Shown here in pieces: positions 1 through 8,700 of a stretch of 38,522 nucleotides of DNA. The translations under genes and the position numbers were made by a program. Each line of letters starts with the position of its first letter. Within the stretch, counting starts at the first letter, position 1. The stretch comes from a virus. Location: IMG/VR virus record IMGVR_UViG_3300048029_000152, positions 1-38,522 of that record; one strand, written 5' to 3'. The notes beneath the pieces were generated by a model, which worked only from the letters and a program-made list of their open reading frames with translations, did not search any database and was not told where the DNA came from.

Positions 1-191
1 CGTACTCACTTAAAGACGACTTCCTGGCACATTGTTATGCATTGGGTAAACCATTTGCACTGTTTCTGCCGGTCGCTAGTTTCCAGGGTTCCAGGAGAGG
101 CAGTATGTTCATGAAGCATGGCATATCTGCTCTTGTTTACAACAACAGGGTAGACTTTACCGGCAAGGGGTCTCCACCATTTGGCAACGCC
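1..191. repeat. Terminal redundancy, left copy (matches 38332-38522)
   Basis: Bases 1-191 match 38332-38522 without gaps except at 128 (T here, G at 38459) and 137 (T here, G at 38468). Both differences are third-codon-position changes in the methyltransferase gene and are silent (TCT/TCG Ser, GTT/GTG Val). The overlap shows that the sequence is circular or circularly permuted, with a unit of 38,331 bp. The mismatches look like two natural variants and not like a packaged terminal repeat, which would normally be identical at both ends. Confidence 0.9.
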
Positions 192-260
192 TGGTTTATC
201 TATGGCTTTATAGAACCAGGACAGCTGCTATTTGCTAATAACCAAAAGATACAAAGGTAA
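1..260 (+). CDS. Phage DNA adenine methyltransferase, 3' part (continues from 38016-38522)
   Basis: This is the C-terminal part of a class I SAM-dependent methyltransferase. The frame is open from base 3 and ends at the TAA at 258-260. Joined across the circular junction to the ATG at 38016 it gives 191 residues. The part here holds the end of the NPPY motif (residues 104-107; the first two lie before the junction) and a conserved tail with GKPFALFLPV, NNRVDFTGKGSPPFGNAW and a short hydrophobic end. Such short NPPY proteins are common in phages and are usually annotated as DNA N6-adenine methyltransferases; they may shield phage DNA from restriction. The family and reading frame are clear, but target specificity is not. 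An internal ATG at 42 is only a Met inside the gene and not its start. Confidence 0.8.
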   Translation, partial: YSLKDDFLAHCYALGKPFALFLPVASFQGSRRGSMFMKHGISALVYNNRVDFTGKGSPPFGNAWFIYGFIEPGQLLFANNQKIQR

Positions 261-266
261 CATAAG

Positions 267-1211
267 ATGGCACTAGAATCAGGTACCTACATTAATAGCC
301 TGGTAGCTACTAATCCAGCTGCTACAGACGCACTTGCTGCAGCCGATGACCACATGAGGCTAATCAAGAGTACTATAAAGAATACCTTTCCAAATATAGA
401 TGCAGCTATAACAGCTACTGAGGATGAGCTTAATATACTTGATGGTGCGACATTAAGCACTTCAGAACTAAACACTCTGACAGGCATCACAAGCACCACA
501 GCAGAACTTAATATCTTGTCGGGTGTCACAAGCACATCAGCGGAGCTAAACAAACTAGACGGCTTCACTGGTACTGTAGCTGACCTAAACTACGCCAAAG
601 ACCTAAGAGCCACTGGAGTTACCGGTACTGAGTTTGACTATTTGGATGGTGTAACGAGTGCTATCCAAACGCAACTAGATGCACTGACAACCAGTATTAG
701 TGCAGTCAACACATACCCACAAGTTATAACAATTAGAACATCTGGTAACTACACGATACCATCAAATGCAAAGGCAATTCTTATCAGAGCTTCTGGCGCA
801 GGTGGTAGTGGTGCTGTGAGGCATGGTAACAATAGTGCGGCTAATGGTAACGCAGGTACAGCTACTACTGTTGTAAATACTACTCTTTCGATTAATATTT
901 CTGCGGTAGGGGGTTTAGGTGGTGAGCAACCAACTAGCTTAGACCATAAGTATTCTGACCAAGTTGCCAGTGCAACAGGTGATACAATACGAGGTGCAGG
1001 GGCGCAAGGGGGCAGACCTAGAAATAGTGAGTTTGATATTTCTGCGTATGAAGGATTGAATGGAGCATTAGTACAGCAGTATATTACAGGTTCATCAATT
1101 CAAAGCGAAGTTCTTACGATAAGTTATGGAACTGGAGGGGCAGGGGTAACCGCAAGTGGTCTTACCTCTGAAGATGGACAGGATGGTTTCGTAGAAATCA
1201 CAGTGTGGTGA
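267..1211 (+). CDS. Tail fibre-like / receptor-binding virion protein (314 aa)
   Basis: This is probably an appendage protein of the virion. Residues 1-45 (ESGTYINSLVATNPAATDALAAADDH and onward) resemble the N-terminal attachment region of many phage fibre proteins. Residues about 52-132 hold six degenerate repeats of the form ELNxLxGxT (ELNILDGA, ELNTLTGI, ELNILSGV, ELNKLDGF, DLNYAKDL, EFDYLDGV), typical of trimeric fibre shafts. The last third is rich in Gly, Ser and Ala (GAGGSGA, GGLGGE, GAGAQGG) and ends in a beta-rich FVEITVW, as in glycine-rich tip domains. The start has AAAGGTAA upstream. It sits directly before the tail nozzle gene. The genome also has a much larger collagen-like fibre at 18751, so this may be a second adhesin or a tip protein. 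The class is inferred from repeats and position. Confidence 0.65.
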   Translation: MALESGTYINSLVATNPAATDALAAADDHMRLIKSTIKNTFPNIDAAITATEDELNILDGATLSTSELNTLTGITSTTAELNILSGVTSTSAELNKLDGFTGTVADLNYAKDLRATGVTGTEFDYLDGVTSAIQTQLDALTTSISAVNTYPQVITIRTSGNYTIPSNAKAILIRASGAGGSGAVRHGNNSAANGNAGTATTVVNTTLSINISAVGGLGGEQPTSLDHKYSDQVASATGDTIRGAGAQGGRPRNSEFDISAYEGLNGALVQQYITGSSIQSEVLTISYGTGGAGVTASGLTSEDGQDGFVEITVW

Positions 1212-1215
1212 CGCT

Positions 1216-2832
1216 ATGCCTAAGATACCCATCCGCAACTTAGGTCAAGTAGGCATAGTCACAGACACTAACAGCTACAATCTGCCGATCAATGCTTTTA
1301 GCAGTGGTGTTAATGTACGCTTCGATGACGGCAAGATTAAACGTGCGCCAATCTTTAGGAAAGTAAAAGACAGCCTGGGGTTTACCCCACGTTTCGCTTT
1401 CGGACTTATACCCTCAACTGGCTTCGATTCAGTTGTTATGGTGTCTGATGATTTCCAGATTAAAGAATACCAATCAGGTGCAGTTACAGATAGAAGTGGC
1501 AGCATAAGTGGATCAACTAGCCCACTGCCATTTACAGGAACTACATTGTCTAACGTCTTCTACATTAACCGTGAAGACAGAGTGCCAGTGTACCGATTAG
1601 CTAACGGAACTAACTTTGCTGACCTACCTAACTGGGATGCTACTCATAAAACCAAGAGCCTCAGAAGTTACAAGGACTTTCTAATCGCTCTTAATACAAC
1701 AGAAGGCACAACGAGCTTTCCAACCAGGGTACGCTTTAGTGACATAACCACAGTCAACAACGTGCCCGGATCTTGGGATGCCACGGACACAACCAAGTCA
1801 GCAGGTTTTAATGACATTAGTGAACTTAAGACTGAGATCATGGATGGTGGCACGTTAGGAGCTAACTTTATAATCTACAGCCGTGACCAAGTTCACCAAA
1901 TGGAATTTGTGGGTGGTACATTCATATTTAACTTTAGACGCTTGTTTACTGATGCCGGTATTATCAACACAAACTGCTGGGTAGAGGTAGAGGGCAAACA
2001 TTATGTCTTTGGCAATGAAGACATATACGTCCATGACGGAACAACCAAGCAATCTATTAGTGACCAAAGAGTTAAGAACTTCATCTATTCCGGTCTGAAT
2101 GCTGCAAATGCAGACAGATGCTTTGTACAGCATAACCCAAGCCTCAACGAGATTTACTTTTGCTACCAATCGGGCGACAGTTTGGTGGCTTTCCCCAATG
2201 CAGATAGATGCAACCGGGCTGCTGTATATAACTATCGCTCTGATACATTTAGCTTCTATGATTTGCCTAATGTAAGCTCCGGAACTATCGCTAACGTAGA
2301 TTCTATAGAAACATATGCTACTGCGACAGGACTAACCTATAACCTAACAGGCGGCTCATATTATGACCAGCAAGACAGCTTTAATCGTCATACGCTAATG
2401 GTAGGTGAAGACATAACAGCAGACGGCATCACAAGCGACAAACTATACGCTATCGACTTAAGTGACGAAGGCTCAGTAGCTTTCCAGATTGACACTGAGG
2501 CAACCAAGCCAGCCTTAGTTGAGCGCACCGGCATTGACTTAGATGAGACAGGCACTGACCTCAGTGGCTATAAAGTTATTACAGCAATGTATCCCCAGGC
2601 TGATACCACTAACACTGCTAACACACAGTTAACAGTGAGCTTTGGTGCTGCTGACTTACCAAGAAACACTCCCACCTACGCAACCAGTTCTGACTTTGAT
2701 GTTGCAGTAGACACTAAGATTGATAGCAGGGCTGCAGGCCGCTACCTCAGTTACAAAGTAGAAGTCTCAGACAATAAAGACTTCAGCTTTAGTGGGTATG
2801 ACCTAGACATTACAATAACAGGCTCACGCTAA
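1216..2832 (+). CDS. Tail stabilisation / nozzle protein (538 aa)
   Basis: The protein begins PKIPIRNLGQVGIVTDTNSY and continues with INAFSSGVNVRFDDGKIKRAP, which resembles the start of P22 gp10-type stabilisation proteins and T7 gp12-like nozzle proteins (proline/hydrophobic start, then 'N.R.. G.I..AP'). The rest is beta-rich with no membrane segment or enzyme motif, and the length is near that of the P22 gp10 group (about 470-550). In podoviruses this protein extends the tail tube below the head-tail adaptor; the adaptor candidate here is at 18137. It starts 5 bp after the upstream fibre gene and its TAA overlaps the ATG of the next gene (TAATG). The tail-tube role is well supported; whether it is closer to the P22 or the T7 family cannot be settled by eye. 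Confidence 0.7.
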   Translation: MPKIPIRNLGQVGIVTDTNSYNLPINAFSSGVNVRFDDGKIKRAPIFRKVKDSLGFTPRFAFGLIPSTGFDSVVMVSDDFQIKEYQSGAVTDRSGSISGSTSPLPFTGTTLSNVFYINREDRVPVYRLANGTNFADLPNWDATHKTKSLRSYKDFLIALNTTEGTTSFPTRVRFSDITTVNNVPGSWDATDTTKSAGFNDISELKTEIMDGGTLGANFIIYSRDQVHQMEFVGGTFIFNFRRLFTDAGIINTNCWVEVEGKHYVFGNEDIYVHDGTTKQSISDQRVKNFIYSGLNAANADRCFVQHNPSLNEIYFCYQSGDSLVAFPNADRCNRAAVYNYRSDTFSFYDLPNVSSGTIANVDSIETYATATGLTYNLTGGSYYDQQDSFNRHTLMVGEDITADGITSDKLYAIDLSDEGSVAFQIDTEATKPALVERTGIDLDETGTDLSGYKVITAMYPQADTTNTANTQLTVSFGAADLPRNTPTYATSSDFDVAVDTKIDSRAAGRYLSYKVEVSDNKDFSFSGYDLDITITGSR

Positions 2833-3110
2833 TGACAGTCCAGGAAAAGACAAACATTACGACCACTTCTTATACCAGAGGACAGTTCCCTATATTTGAA
2901 GATGGGCAGAGATATTATATACAAGAAGAGCTGAGACGCATCGAAGCAGCACTCGCCAAGCTTAATGATGCAGCAATCCAAGTAACAGATGAACCACCTG
3001 CCAACCCATTGCGAGGCATGGTGAGGTTTAACGCAAGCCCATGGGATCCATTAGGCGACAGCTCCGAAGGGCTTATTGTCTATAATGGCACTGCTTGGGT
3101 AGCTGTATAA
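2832..3110 (+). CDS. Small virion-associated protein (92 aa)
   Basis: A 92-residue protein translationally coupled to the nozzle gene (TAATG). Residues about 22-47 form a likely helix or short coiled coil (EDGQRYYIQEELRRIEAALAKLND). The C-terminal half (residues about 52-92) carries PLRGMVRFNASPWDPLGDSSEGLIVYNGTAWVAV, a 'G..R.N... W.. .GL.VYNG..W' pattern that recurs in small tail or neck proteins and in the collar domains of phage fibres. I infer a minor tail component, perhaps linking fibre and nozzle. No enzymatic motif is visible. Confidence 0.6.
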   Translation: MTVQEKTNITTTSYTRGQFPIFEDGQRYYIQEELRRIEAALAKLNDAAIQVTDEPPANPLRGMVRFNASPWDPLGDSSEGLIVYNGTAWVAV

Positions 3111-3130
3111 AATGAAGAGGAAACTATAAT

Positions 3131-4135
3131 ATGTTTGGAGCAATAGCAGGGTCACTTATCAGCGGTGCAATGGCAAACAACGCTGCAAGAAGACAAACAA
3201 GCGCAATGAATGCCGCTAATTATGCAAACCAAGCAGGATTTAGAGACGCAAGACCCTACAACAAGTTTGGCTATGCACAAAACAAAGACGCATACAAGAA
3301 TGCGCTAGATATGGGCACCTACCAGGGCGATAGATATGCAGGTCTAAACCCAATGCAAGAGGCTGCATACCAAGGCATGTATGGCTTTGGTCAAAACCAA
3401 GCCGACATGGGTCAAGGCTTGATGAATACAGGGGCAGGCTTCGGGCAAAACTACCAGAACCTATACAACCAGGCTAGCCAGGATATGCTGGGCAATGCGG
3501 TGAACTATGCAGCGCAAAATCAAGACCCACTTTTACAAGCAGCTATGCGAGATCCATACCGGCAACTCACAGAAAACACCTTAACCGGTATTAACCAGGG
3601 TGCATCTGCTACTGGTAACGCAAATAGCAGCCGTGCTGGTGTGGCAGAAGCTGTAGCAAACCGTGGATTTAATGACCGCATGGCTGATACAGCTACAAAC
3701 ATACAGCAGAACCTAATTAACCAGAGTATGGACGCTCAACAGAACCAGTTCGGCAACATGATGAGAGCCAATCAGGGGCTGTATAACACATTAAGTGCCG
3801 GGCAGAACATGGCAGGTGCAGGCTTTGGTGATATGGCAGGGGCAGGTAGTGCCTTCCAGACTGATAGTCAAAACCGGATGAACACAGACATGAATGCCTT
3901 TAATGAGCAGCGTGATTTCCAAGGTAACCTAGTGAATAACTACATGGCTAATATGGGGCAAGCTCCCAAGTCTTATACAGGTACCCAGGCAGTAACAACA
4001 GACCCATACACAGCTTCTCTTGGTGGTGCGATGGCTGGCTTTGGTTTCGGAAATAAGTATTTGCAGCCAATGATCGATAATTTCCAAGCCCGAAGACAGT
4101 ACAATAATTACGCATCTTACCCGGGCAACAACTAA
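3131..4135 (+). CDS. Internal virion / DNA ejection-type protein, Gln/Asn/Gly-rich (334 aa)
   Basis: The first 16 residues (MFGAIAGSLISGAMAN) form a short hydrophobic, small-residue stretch like the start of many phage ejection proteins. The rest is very rich in Gln, Asn, Gly, Ala and Met, with repeated patterns such as MNTGAGFGQNYQNLYNQ and AGAGFGDMAGAGSAF and few charged clusters. This composition is typical of internal core or ejection proteins (functional analogues of P22 gp7/gp16/gp20 and T7 gp14), which leave the head with the DNA. It is the first of three consecutive genes of this type, followed by the transglycosylase protein and the 1648-residue protein. A GAGG ribosome binding site precedes the ATG. 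Function is inferred from composition and position. Confidence 0.6.
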   Translation: MFGAIAGSLISGAMANNAARRQTSAMNAANYANQAGFRDARPYNKFGYAQNKDAYKNALDMGTYQGDRYAGLNPMQEAAYQGMYGFGQNQADMGQGLMNTGAGFGQNYQNLYNQASQDMLGNAVNYAAQNQDPLLQAAMRDPYRQLTENTLTGINQGASATGNANSSRAGVAEAVANRGFNDRMADTATNIQQNLINQSMDAQQNQFGNMMRANQGLYNTLSAGQNMAGAGFGDMAGAGSAFQTDSQNRMNTDMNAFNEQRDFQGNLVNNYMANMGQAPKSYTGTQAVTTDPYTASLGGAMAGFGFGNKYLQPMIDNFQARRQYNNYASYPGNN

Positions 4136-4140
4136 CCAAC

Positions 4141-5784
4141 ATGTATGGCGTATTATCTGACCCAAACATGCCCAGGGGGCTACTCCTGGACACCATCAGG
4201 CATGTAGAAACTGGGGGGTCGCCCAATCCTAATTATGCAATGGGCAGCGCAAGTGAGCTTGGTGCCTATCAGATGCGTACAGACATGCTGCATGATCTTG
4301 GGTTTGGCATGCCTCGTGATATTGACCCTTTCCAGCTCATGGATCCGAACAAATCAAGAGACTTGGCAGGCCAGTTTATAGACAGCTACAGCAGCCATTA
4401 TAGTTTTGATACCCCAATAGAGAAACTAGTAGCTTACAACATGGGTGCACCAGCTACAGCTGCCTGGAGAGCAAGGGGTAGCAACTACGATGAGCTGCCA
4501 CAGATAACCAAGAATTACATACGTAAAGCGTTAGGCTACCTCAACAATCAGCCAGCAAAAGAAAACAACATGCTGCAGTATACTGCCATGCAGCGCATTG
4601 CAGACAACCTGCCAGACCAGACAGAAGAGTCAAAAGATATGATAGACAACAGAAATCTTCAAAATCGAAACGCTATGGGCAGAGGGTATAATAACGCTCA
4701 AACATATCCCCCAGTTTATCCTGTAGCAGACCCAGAATTAGCGGATATTTATGGTGGTATAAATAAAACTTTAGATACCTTAGAAAATACTCCACAGGAT
4801 GTAGGTGTAGCAATAAATCCTACACAATACCCTCAAGAAGAAAACCAACCCACCCCTTTCAACGACTTAGGGTACGTTGAGCCATTCCCGGTTTTAAACC
4901 AGCAGCAGCCTAACCCCGACACTTCTAGTGCTGTTCTCACTAGCCCGGGTGACCAGCCCAGCAGCATGTTCATGAGACCTGCTTATGCAGCCACACTTAC
5001 AGGTGACGAGGAAATGCTGCAACAAGGCGTTTTATCACAACAAAACACAAGACCTGTAATGAACACTGACCAGGCACGTAAGCAAACACCTTTTAGTTTA
5101 CCAGATCAGCGCATAGGGCGTGATGAAGCTTTAATACGCATTGGTGGTGCTATGATGGGAGGTTCTCAACAAGGCGGTCTAGCAGCCCTTCAAGCAGCCA
5201 CTAACCAATATGGCAGCATACAGGACTATAATCGTAGCCAGGCACTAGATGCATATAATGCTTCTGTAAAAGCTGCAGGCAAGCAAGCTGCAAACCCTAA
5301 CGCAGATGCTAGCAGTGCCTATCAGCAATCCACTATCAACAGTATTGATGAAGTTGTAGGTTTAATAGATACAAATCAAAATAATCTGAACCCATTCGAC
5401 AACGTAGCTGGTCTTTTTGGATCTCTAATGTCAAATGCTCCAGGAAGCCCTGCTTTTGACGTAGACAAGATGCTTAACACCATCAAGGCAAACGTAGGTT
5501 TCGACAGGCTACAAGCTATGCGCGACTCATCACCAACCGGAGGCGCACTAGGGCAAGTAACCGAGTTAGAATTAAAGTTACTACAGTCCTCACTAGCAGC
5601 CTTAGACCAAGGAATGAGTCCAAAGCGTTTCAGAGAGCAGCTAATGATCGTCAGAGACCAGTACATCAAAGTGACTGGGCTGTTAGCTCAAGACCCTGCG
5701 CTGCAGGGTGGCATGGGTGGCCTGTCAGTGCAGCAGGTCTCTCCTAATGTAGCAGCAGCGCGTAATATTCTAGGGAATAACTAA
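4141..5784 (+). CDS. Internal virion protein with N-terminal lytic transglycosylase domain (547 aa)
   Basis: Residues about 11-115 look like a soluble lytic transglycosylase (SLT/goose lysozyme-like) domain: RHVETGG holds the putative catalytic Glu23, followed by LGAYQM (41-45) and AYNMG (98-102), in the order and spacing of the SLT motifs. In phages such as T7 (gp16) this domain opens the peptidoglycan locally so that DNA can cross the envelope. Residues about 140-330 are Pro/Gln/Asn-rich and probably disordered; residues about 345-530 are helical. There is no signal peptide, as expected for a virion enzyme carried in the head or tail. The stop overlaps the next start (TAATG at 5782-5786), so it is coupled to the 1648-residue protein. 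Upstream of its ATG I see no good Shine-Dalgarno sequence. The domain call is strong; delivery by ejection is inferred. Confidence 0.75.
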   Translation: MYGVLSDPNMPRGLLLDTIRHVETGGSPNPNYAMGSASELGAYQMRTDMLHDLGFGMPRDIDPFQLMDPNKSRDLAGQFIDSYSSHYSFDTPIEKLVAYNMGAPATAAWRARGSNYDELPQITKNYIRKALGYLNNQPAKENNMLQYTAMQRIADNLPDQTEESKDMIDNRNLQNRNAMGRGYNNAQTYPPVYPVADPELADIYGGINKTLDTLENTPQDVGVAINPTQYPQEENQPTPFNDLGYVEPFPVLNQQQPNPDTSSAVLTSPGDQPSSMFMRPAYAATLTGDEEMLQQGVLSQQNTRPVMNTDQARKQTPFSLPDQRIGRDEALIRIGGAMMGGSQQGGLAALQAATNQYGSIQDYNRSQALDAYNASVKAAGKQAANPNADASSAYQQSTINSIDEVVGLIDTNQNNLNPFDNVAGLFGSLMSNAPGSPAFDVDKMLNTIKANVGFDRLQAMRDSSPTGGALGQVTELELKLLQSSLAALDQGMSPKRFREQLMIVRDQYIKVTGLLAQDPALQGGMGGLSVQQVSPNVAAARNILGNN

Positions 5785-8700
5785 TGTCATCACAAGATTT
5801 GAATGCTTTTGCTGATTGGCTGGTTGCTAATCAGAACAAGAAAGGTACGCCTGAGTGGGATACTGTTGCTTCTGCTTTCAAAGAGCTAGATGCACAGCGA
5901 CAAATGCAGCCTCAAGACTCATCTTTAGGCACTGCCTTTAAGTTCAGTGAGGCAAAGTCCAGGGCTGACGCAATGAACTATGCAGCTGACGTTAACCAAG
6001 TTGGCGAACAGGGCATGTATGGGCAACTAACTAGAGCCGGACAGCAATATATAGGTAATCCTGTACGTGAAGCATTAGGTTTTGACCCTATCGACCCCAA
6101 TTATGCACAGAACCAAATAGAACAACAGAGACAGCAAGCAGCTGCCCTTAACCAGCAAGCAGACGCATTAAATTACAAGTCACCTACCACTGATGATGTA
6201 ACTGGTGTCGGTTCGGCTATTCGTTTCGGAGTGCAGAAGGCTGTTGAATCTGCTCCATACATGGCAACAGCGATAACAGCCCCTCTATTAACGCCTATCC
6301 TAACAGCTGGCTCATTAAATGCTGGCATGAAGGATATCGAAGGACTGTCAGTAGAAGACAGAGTGAAACTAGCGACAGCTGGAGGCACAATACAGGCAGT
6401 TTTGGAAAACATAGGTGCAGCAGCGGTTGTTAGGGGCATACCAAAAGAGCTACTAGGCAAACTAGGTGTAAAAGGTGTCTCTGACCTTCTCAACAAGAAT
6501 GGAATGGGGAAGATTGCCAAAGCATTCGGTTCGGGTATGGCCTCCGAGGGTGCAACTGAATTTGCCCAGGAAACAGTTGCCATTGGCACTGAAGCAATCG
6601 CAGGCAGAGATTTCCAAGAAGGCGAAATAGGCTCTAGGTTAAAAGAGGCAACAGCAGCAGGTGCAGCAGCAGGCGGCACTATAAGAGGCACCGGGCAGAC
6701 AGCAGTAGAATCTGTAAACGCTGTCAGGCGTACTCCACAAGAGGCTACTGACCCTGAGGCAGCTGCAGACTTAGCAAACAGATTGAAAACAATAGCCACT
6801 GCAAACAATTACGATCTAAATGACGTAAGCAAAACGAGCAGTAAGGGTGCAAGAGAAACTGTAGATAAAGCTCACGTACAAATTGCTGAAGATATTAAAC
6901 AGCTATCAGCAGACTTGAGAACAAGGCTCAATGTTAAAGATACGGATGAGTTATCTGTTGTATTAGACAAGGTTCTTGCAGCCGCAGGTAAAAGACAAGC
7001 TAAAAACAAGACAAAGAACACAGTCGGTCAACAAGAATTGGATGCTATTGAGCGTCTTACAGGTAACACAGCAGAAGGTCAGTCTCTTTTGTCACTTATG
7101 AGGCAGAGTAATGAGCTAACTGAGCTTCACAATTCTGGCTATGTGGGTGGTGTAAGTAAATACACTGATATGCTCAATCCAATTAGAACTGACGTAGGAT
7201 ATTCGAGTACTAGTGCAGTAGAGATACCAACTAGAATTGCAGGTACGCTGTATGGTGCTACAATAAATCCTCTTATTCCTGCAGCTCAAGCAGCAACATT
7301 AGGCGCAGGTCGTCTTATAGACAAAGTTACTGGTAACAGGAGCAACGTAGGCAAATTTGTTAATGAGAACCAAGGCAACCAAGGCATACAAAAACAGACA
7401 GCCCCTTCTTTACGCGAACAAGCACAACGTGCAGACCTAGAAAAGCAGCTACAAGCTGAGAGTGATGCACTTGAGCAGCAGCTTACCCAACAAGAGGCAC
7501 TTAGCAGACGCAGAGCTGCCTATCTCAACCAGGATTTACCGGCAGCTGGCTCACCCGAAGCCACTATGGTTATAGCTACAGAAGGTGTAGACCAGAAGAC
7601 ACTCGAGCAGCTGGTAGAGTACATTGGACAGGCTAGACCGGAGCTAAAAGATTCAGCTGATGCGTATCTAGCAGCTATCCGGGGCGAGACCCTATCTGAT
7701 GTACCAGGGCTAACTGAGCTTATACGAGCTGTAAAAACATTCGTAGATAATACGCCACAGTTTGCAGACAAAAAGAACCCACAGCTAGCAGCTAGGATAT
7801 CTGAGAACTTTACAACGCCTGTAGCAGCAGCCGGTGGTGTACCAGGCTATTTGAATACACCAGGCTACCAGCGTGGCATAGCAGACAACCAGGCTGCAGC
7901 AGATAGCCTTACAGAGGCTGTAAACAACGATGGTAGCATTAGTGCACCAGATAAAGCTAAGTTATTAGATGGACTAGCGCAGCTTCGGTCTAACCTGGGC
8001 GTTAATCCGGCAGAGAAAGCTGTAGATATATACAACAGCACCAGAGATAAGCTTACAGATAAAGCACTAGCTGACACATACATGATGCCATATGTGGAGC
8101 GTGTAGCTGGGCAGCAGCCCAATGAAAATGAAGCCACAGACAACATGGTTGCTCCAAGCCTACAGATTTATAATAACCCTATGAGAGTATCACCTAGAAG
8201 ACCTACAGCCGTATCAGCTGTAGAAGACCCATTAACAGATAGTTTACAGATTACCGGTGATGATATTACGAGGTCACCTTTGGGTGAAAAACTTTTACCT
8301 AAACTGATGCAGTTACCAGGTATTGCTGGTTCACGTAAATCTGGAGATAATAGGTCAGATCAGCGTGTGTATACAGATTTCATAAAAGACAACTTGTTAT
8401 GGCTGTATAATTTAGTATCTCCAGAATATAGAGAACGTGCGAAACAGTGGTACGTAGGTGCTAATCGTTTGAGCCAACAAGCAGCGGATAAATATAACTT
8501 AGGATTAGCGCAAGTTGCTGGCGTTATGGCCTCTCTCTCTCCACAAAAAGACTGGTACATGAATTATGATCTTGGGATCAGAACCATAGAAGCATACAAC
8601 ACGATACAGCCTACTGATGTTTTTGATAAAAAAATGGCAACAGCATTTAGGCGTATGATTAAAAAACAAAGTGCCAAAGCTGCAAAAGATCTTAGAATCA

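Noticed and set aside
1-191. A physical direct terminal repeat of the T7 kind
   Set aside because: It lies within a gene that continues across both ends and has two mismatches; a true terminal repeat would normally be identical.
6173-6808. 211-residue minus-strand ORF within the giant virion gene
   Set aside because: It is the antisense of a strongly coding + strand gene, has a low-complexity Ala/Pro/Val composition, no ribosome site and no recognisable domain.
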